Shown: piece by piece, positions 62,177 to 64,000 of the stretch
Numbering within the stretch: the first letter of the stretch is position 1
Layout of the letters: every line of letters starts with the position of its first letter
Assembly (NCBI GenBank): GCA_002279825.1
Contig: NCCV01000002.1
Location: 43,148 to 107,147 of the forward strand
Source: Sphingomonadales bacterium 12-68-11
GTDB lineage: Bacteria; Pseudomonadota; Alphaproteobacteria; Sphingomonadales; Sphingomonadaceae
Direction of reading: 5' to 3'
Length of the DNA stretch: 64,000 nt
Made by a program: the position numbers and the translations under genes
The notes under the pieces: model-generated
What the model was told of the DNA's origin: nothing
The model's database searches: none
The model's input: only the letters and a program-made list of their open reading frames with translations

Positions 62177-63620
62177 TCGACGCACCTTGGGGGCCGCAGC
62201 GGCGGCTATCGCGCTGATCGCGGGGACCACCGGGTACTTCGTGGCCGAATATCGCGGCGACGCGAACAATGACGCGGGCGGCCGCCGCGTGCTCTATTGG
62301 TATGACCCGATGGTGCCCAGCCAGCACTTCGAACAGCAGGGAAAATCGCCCTTCATGGATATGCAGCTAGTGCCTCGCTACGCTGACGAAGGCGAGGCCG
62401 AGCCAGGCGTCCGCATCGATCCAGCGCGGACGCAGAACCTTGGTGTGCGCGTGACCACGGCGCGGATGGGAACGCTCGACAGTCGCTTCACCGCCACCGG
62501 CACGATCGATTTCAACGAACGCGACGTAGCAATCGTGCAAGCGCGCGCGTCCGGCTTCGTGCAAAAGGTCCATGGCCGGGCCCCGGGCGATGTGATCGCC
62601 GCCGGCGCGCCGCTCGTTGACCTCCTGGTGCCCGAGTGGGGTGGGGCTCAGGCAGAATATTTGGCGGTACGCCGCACCGGAGACGAAGCCCTGACCAGCG
62701 CGGCTCGTCAGCGTCTGACCTTGCTTGGCATTCCGCCCGGCGTCATTGCGGCGGTCGAGCGCACCGGGCGCCAACAGAACGTGCTCACCGTCAGCACCCC
62801 ATCGGGTGGGCTCATCAAATCGCTCGGGATACGGTCGGGAATGAGCGTAGCGGCGGGCCAGACGCTGGCCGAGATCAACGGGCTCGACACGGTGTGGCTC
62901 AATGCCGCCATTCCCGAAGCCGTTGCGGGACGGCTGGCTGTTGGTCAGCCGGCGAATGCTACGCTCTCGGCCTACCCGGGTGCGGGGTTCCCGGGCCGGA
63001 TCGCGGCGATCCTGCCCACCGTGGCGGGCGAGAGCCGCACGCTCACAGCGCGCATCGAGCTCGCCAACCCAGGCGGACGCCTTCGGCCGGGAATGTTCGC
63101 CGAAGTCGCGCTTGGGGGCAGTGGACGCGCGGCACTGCTGGTGCCCGACGAGGCGGTGATCCGCACCGGCACCCGAGTGATCGTCATGCTGGCCTTGCCG
63201 GGCGGGCGATACCAGCCGGCGGAAGTGCGAACCGGCGCTACCGGCAACGGCCAGACGGAGATCCTCGAGGGATTGGCCGAAGGAGAGCGGGTCGTCACCT
63301 CCGGCCAGTTCCTGATCGACTCCGAGGCGAGCCTGACGGGGGCCCAGGTCCGTTCGCTCGGCCTAGCCAAGCCGGCCACGGCCGGAAGCCCGCAAGAGCT
63401 TTTCGAGGCGGACGGGGCGATCACCGCCATCGATGCCCGGAGCGTGACTGTCAGCCACGGTCCGGTCCCGGCGCTCAAATGGCCGGCGATGACGATGCGC
63501 TTCTTGGCCGAGCCCGCCCTGATCCGCGGCTACAAGCGTGGCGACCGCGTGCGGATTGCCTTCGACCAGCCTTCGGCGGGGCCGACCCTTCGCCGCATCG
63601 CGCGGATAGCGCAGCGGTGA
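62163..63620 (+). CDS. cusB: CusB-type adaptor fused to a CusF-like metal-binding domain
   Basis: 485 residues. One N-terminal membrane segment is followed by the CusB heavy-metal segment ([20 protein letters not shown], then [11 protein letters not shown]), barrel and hairpin domains ([20 protein letters not shown]). A C-terminal CusF-like domain about residues 419-485 follows. His432, Trp440, Met443 and Met445 in [15 protein letters not shown] repeat exactly the spacing of the Cu(I)/Ag(I) site of CusF. The chaperone is thus built into the adaptor. It overlaps the pump gene by four bases. Confidence 0.92.
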   Translation: MPLTSRRTLGAAAAAIALIAGTTGYFVAEYRGDANNDAGGRRVLYWYDPMVPSQHFEQQGKSPFMDMQLVPRYADEGEAEPGVRIDPARTQNLGVRVTTARMGTLDSRFTATGTIDFNERDVAIVQARASGFVQKVHGRAPGDVIAAGAPLVDLLVPEWGGAQAEYLAVRRTGDEALTSAARQRLTLLGIPPGVIAAVERTGRQQNVLTVSTPSGGLIKSLGIRSGMSVAAGQTLAEINGLDTVWLNAAIPEAVAGRLAVGQPANATLSAYPGAGFPGRIAAILPTVAGESRTLTARIELANPGGRLRPGMFAEVALGGSGRAALLVPDEAVIRTGTRVIVMLALPGGRYQPAEVRTGATGNGQTEILEGLAEGERVVTSGQFLIDSEASLTGAQVRSLGLAKPATAGSPQELFEADGAITAIDARSVTVSHGPVPALKWPAMTMRFLAEPALIRGYKRGDRVRIAFDQPSAGPTLRRIARIAQR

Positions 63621-64000
63621 TCGCTTCGGTGATCCGCTGGTCGATTGCCAACCGGCTGGTGGTCGCTGTGGCGGCTGCGGCGTTGCTGGTGGCCGGGCTG
63701 CTCGCGGTGCGCGCTACGCCGGTCGATGCCTTGCCCGATCTGTCCGATACCCAGGTCATCATTCGGACCACCTATCCGGGCCAGGCCCCCCACATCGTCG
63801 AGAACCAGGTCACCTATCCACTGGCGACAACAATGCTGTCCGTGCCCGGCGCGAGAACGGTGCGGGCCTACTCGTTCTTCGGCGACAGCTTCGTCTACGT
63901 AATCTTCGATGAAGGGACCGACCTCTACTGGGCGCGCTCTCGCGTTCTCGAATATCTGAACCAGGCGCAGCAGCGGCTGCCAGAAGGCGCACGCTCCGCC
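63617..64000 (+). CDS. cusA: CusA-type Cu/Ag RND efflux pump, truncated by window edge
   Basis: The first 128 residues, from GTG 63617 overlapping the cusB stop (GTGA). The N-terminal span [40 protein letters not shown], and [20 protein letters not shown] are characteristic of CusA/SilA rather than CzcA. The rest lies beyond the window. Confidence 0.92.
   Translation, partial: MIASVIRWSIANRLVVAVAAAALLVAGLLAVRATPVDALPDLSDTQVIIRTTYPGQAPHIVENQVTYPLATTMLSVPGARTVRAYSFFGDSFVYVIFDEGTDLYWARSRVLEYLNQAQQRLPEGARSA

Overview
The window is GC-rich chromosomal DNA from an alphaproteobacterium, most likely of the order Sphingomonadales. That placement is inferred from protein styles and gene order: yqeY-dnaG-rpoD with a very acidic RpoD, a RibB carrying an N-terminal helix-turn-helix, a carA-x-carB arrangement and a DUF4170 protein. 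It is not based on a database search.

The window has two halves. Positions 1 to about 33,950 are a housekeeping backbone. It holds a minus-strand operon rpiB-glyA-small membrane protein-nrdR-trmJ (1-3003); an aldo/keto reductase and a DedA protein; the macromolecular-synthesis unit yqeY-dnaG-rpoD (4755-9176); carA, an AT-richer stranger gene, carB and greA (9316-15153); a run of small membrane proteins resembling the YqjD/YqjE set (15481-17314); eno; a bestrophin-like channel; a PQQ dehydrogenase; a secreted DUF1501/DUF1800 pair; an SDR remnant; a riboflavin operon ribB-ribH-aldo/keto reductase divergent from a flavin reductase; a secreted M48 peptidase; a tiny membrane peptide gene with its own promoter and terminator; a UDP-glucuronate-type epimerase; an FMN 2-hydroxy-acid dehydrogenase; and an SDR.

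At 33,986-34,032 the sequence carries only the 3' half of a tRNA-Lys(CUU) gene, followed by a complete tyrosine recombinase. I read this as the left attachment site of a genomic island that fills the rest of the window and runs past its right edge. The island is devoted to metals. One minus-strand operon (46449 to 35665) encodes a His-rich secreted peptide, CzcC, CzcB and CzcA, then two copies of a HupE/UreJ permease plus membrane-anchor module, with an MFS exporter and a c-type-cytochrome-like lipoprotein between them. Divergent from it is a second His-rich peptide followed by another CzcCBA set, a P1B-4-like ATPase, an SRPBCC protein and an HXXEE membrane protein. A MerR regulator then faces a short CDF transporter overlapping a cytochrome c-FTR1 fusion. 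The window ends inside a Cus-type copper/silver efflux operon, again preceded by a small Cys-rich secreted protein.

The parts of the island fit a division of labour. Three RND tripartite pumps clear the periplasm, a P-type ATPase and the MFS and CDF carriers clear the cytoplasm, and HupE and FTR1 modules probably handle uptake or redox-linked transport. Substrate assignments are inferred from motifs. The strongest candidates for something little described are the repeated HupE-plus-anchor module inside a czc operon, the self-contained regulatory geometry at ribB, and the foreign gene wedged between carA and carB.
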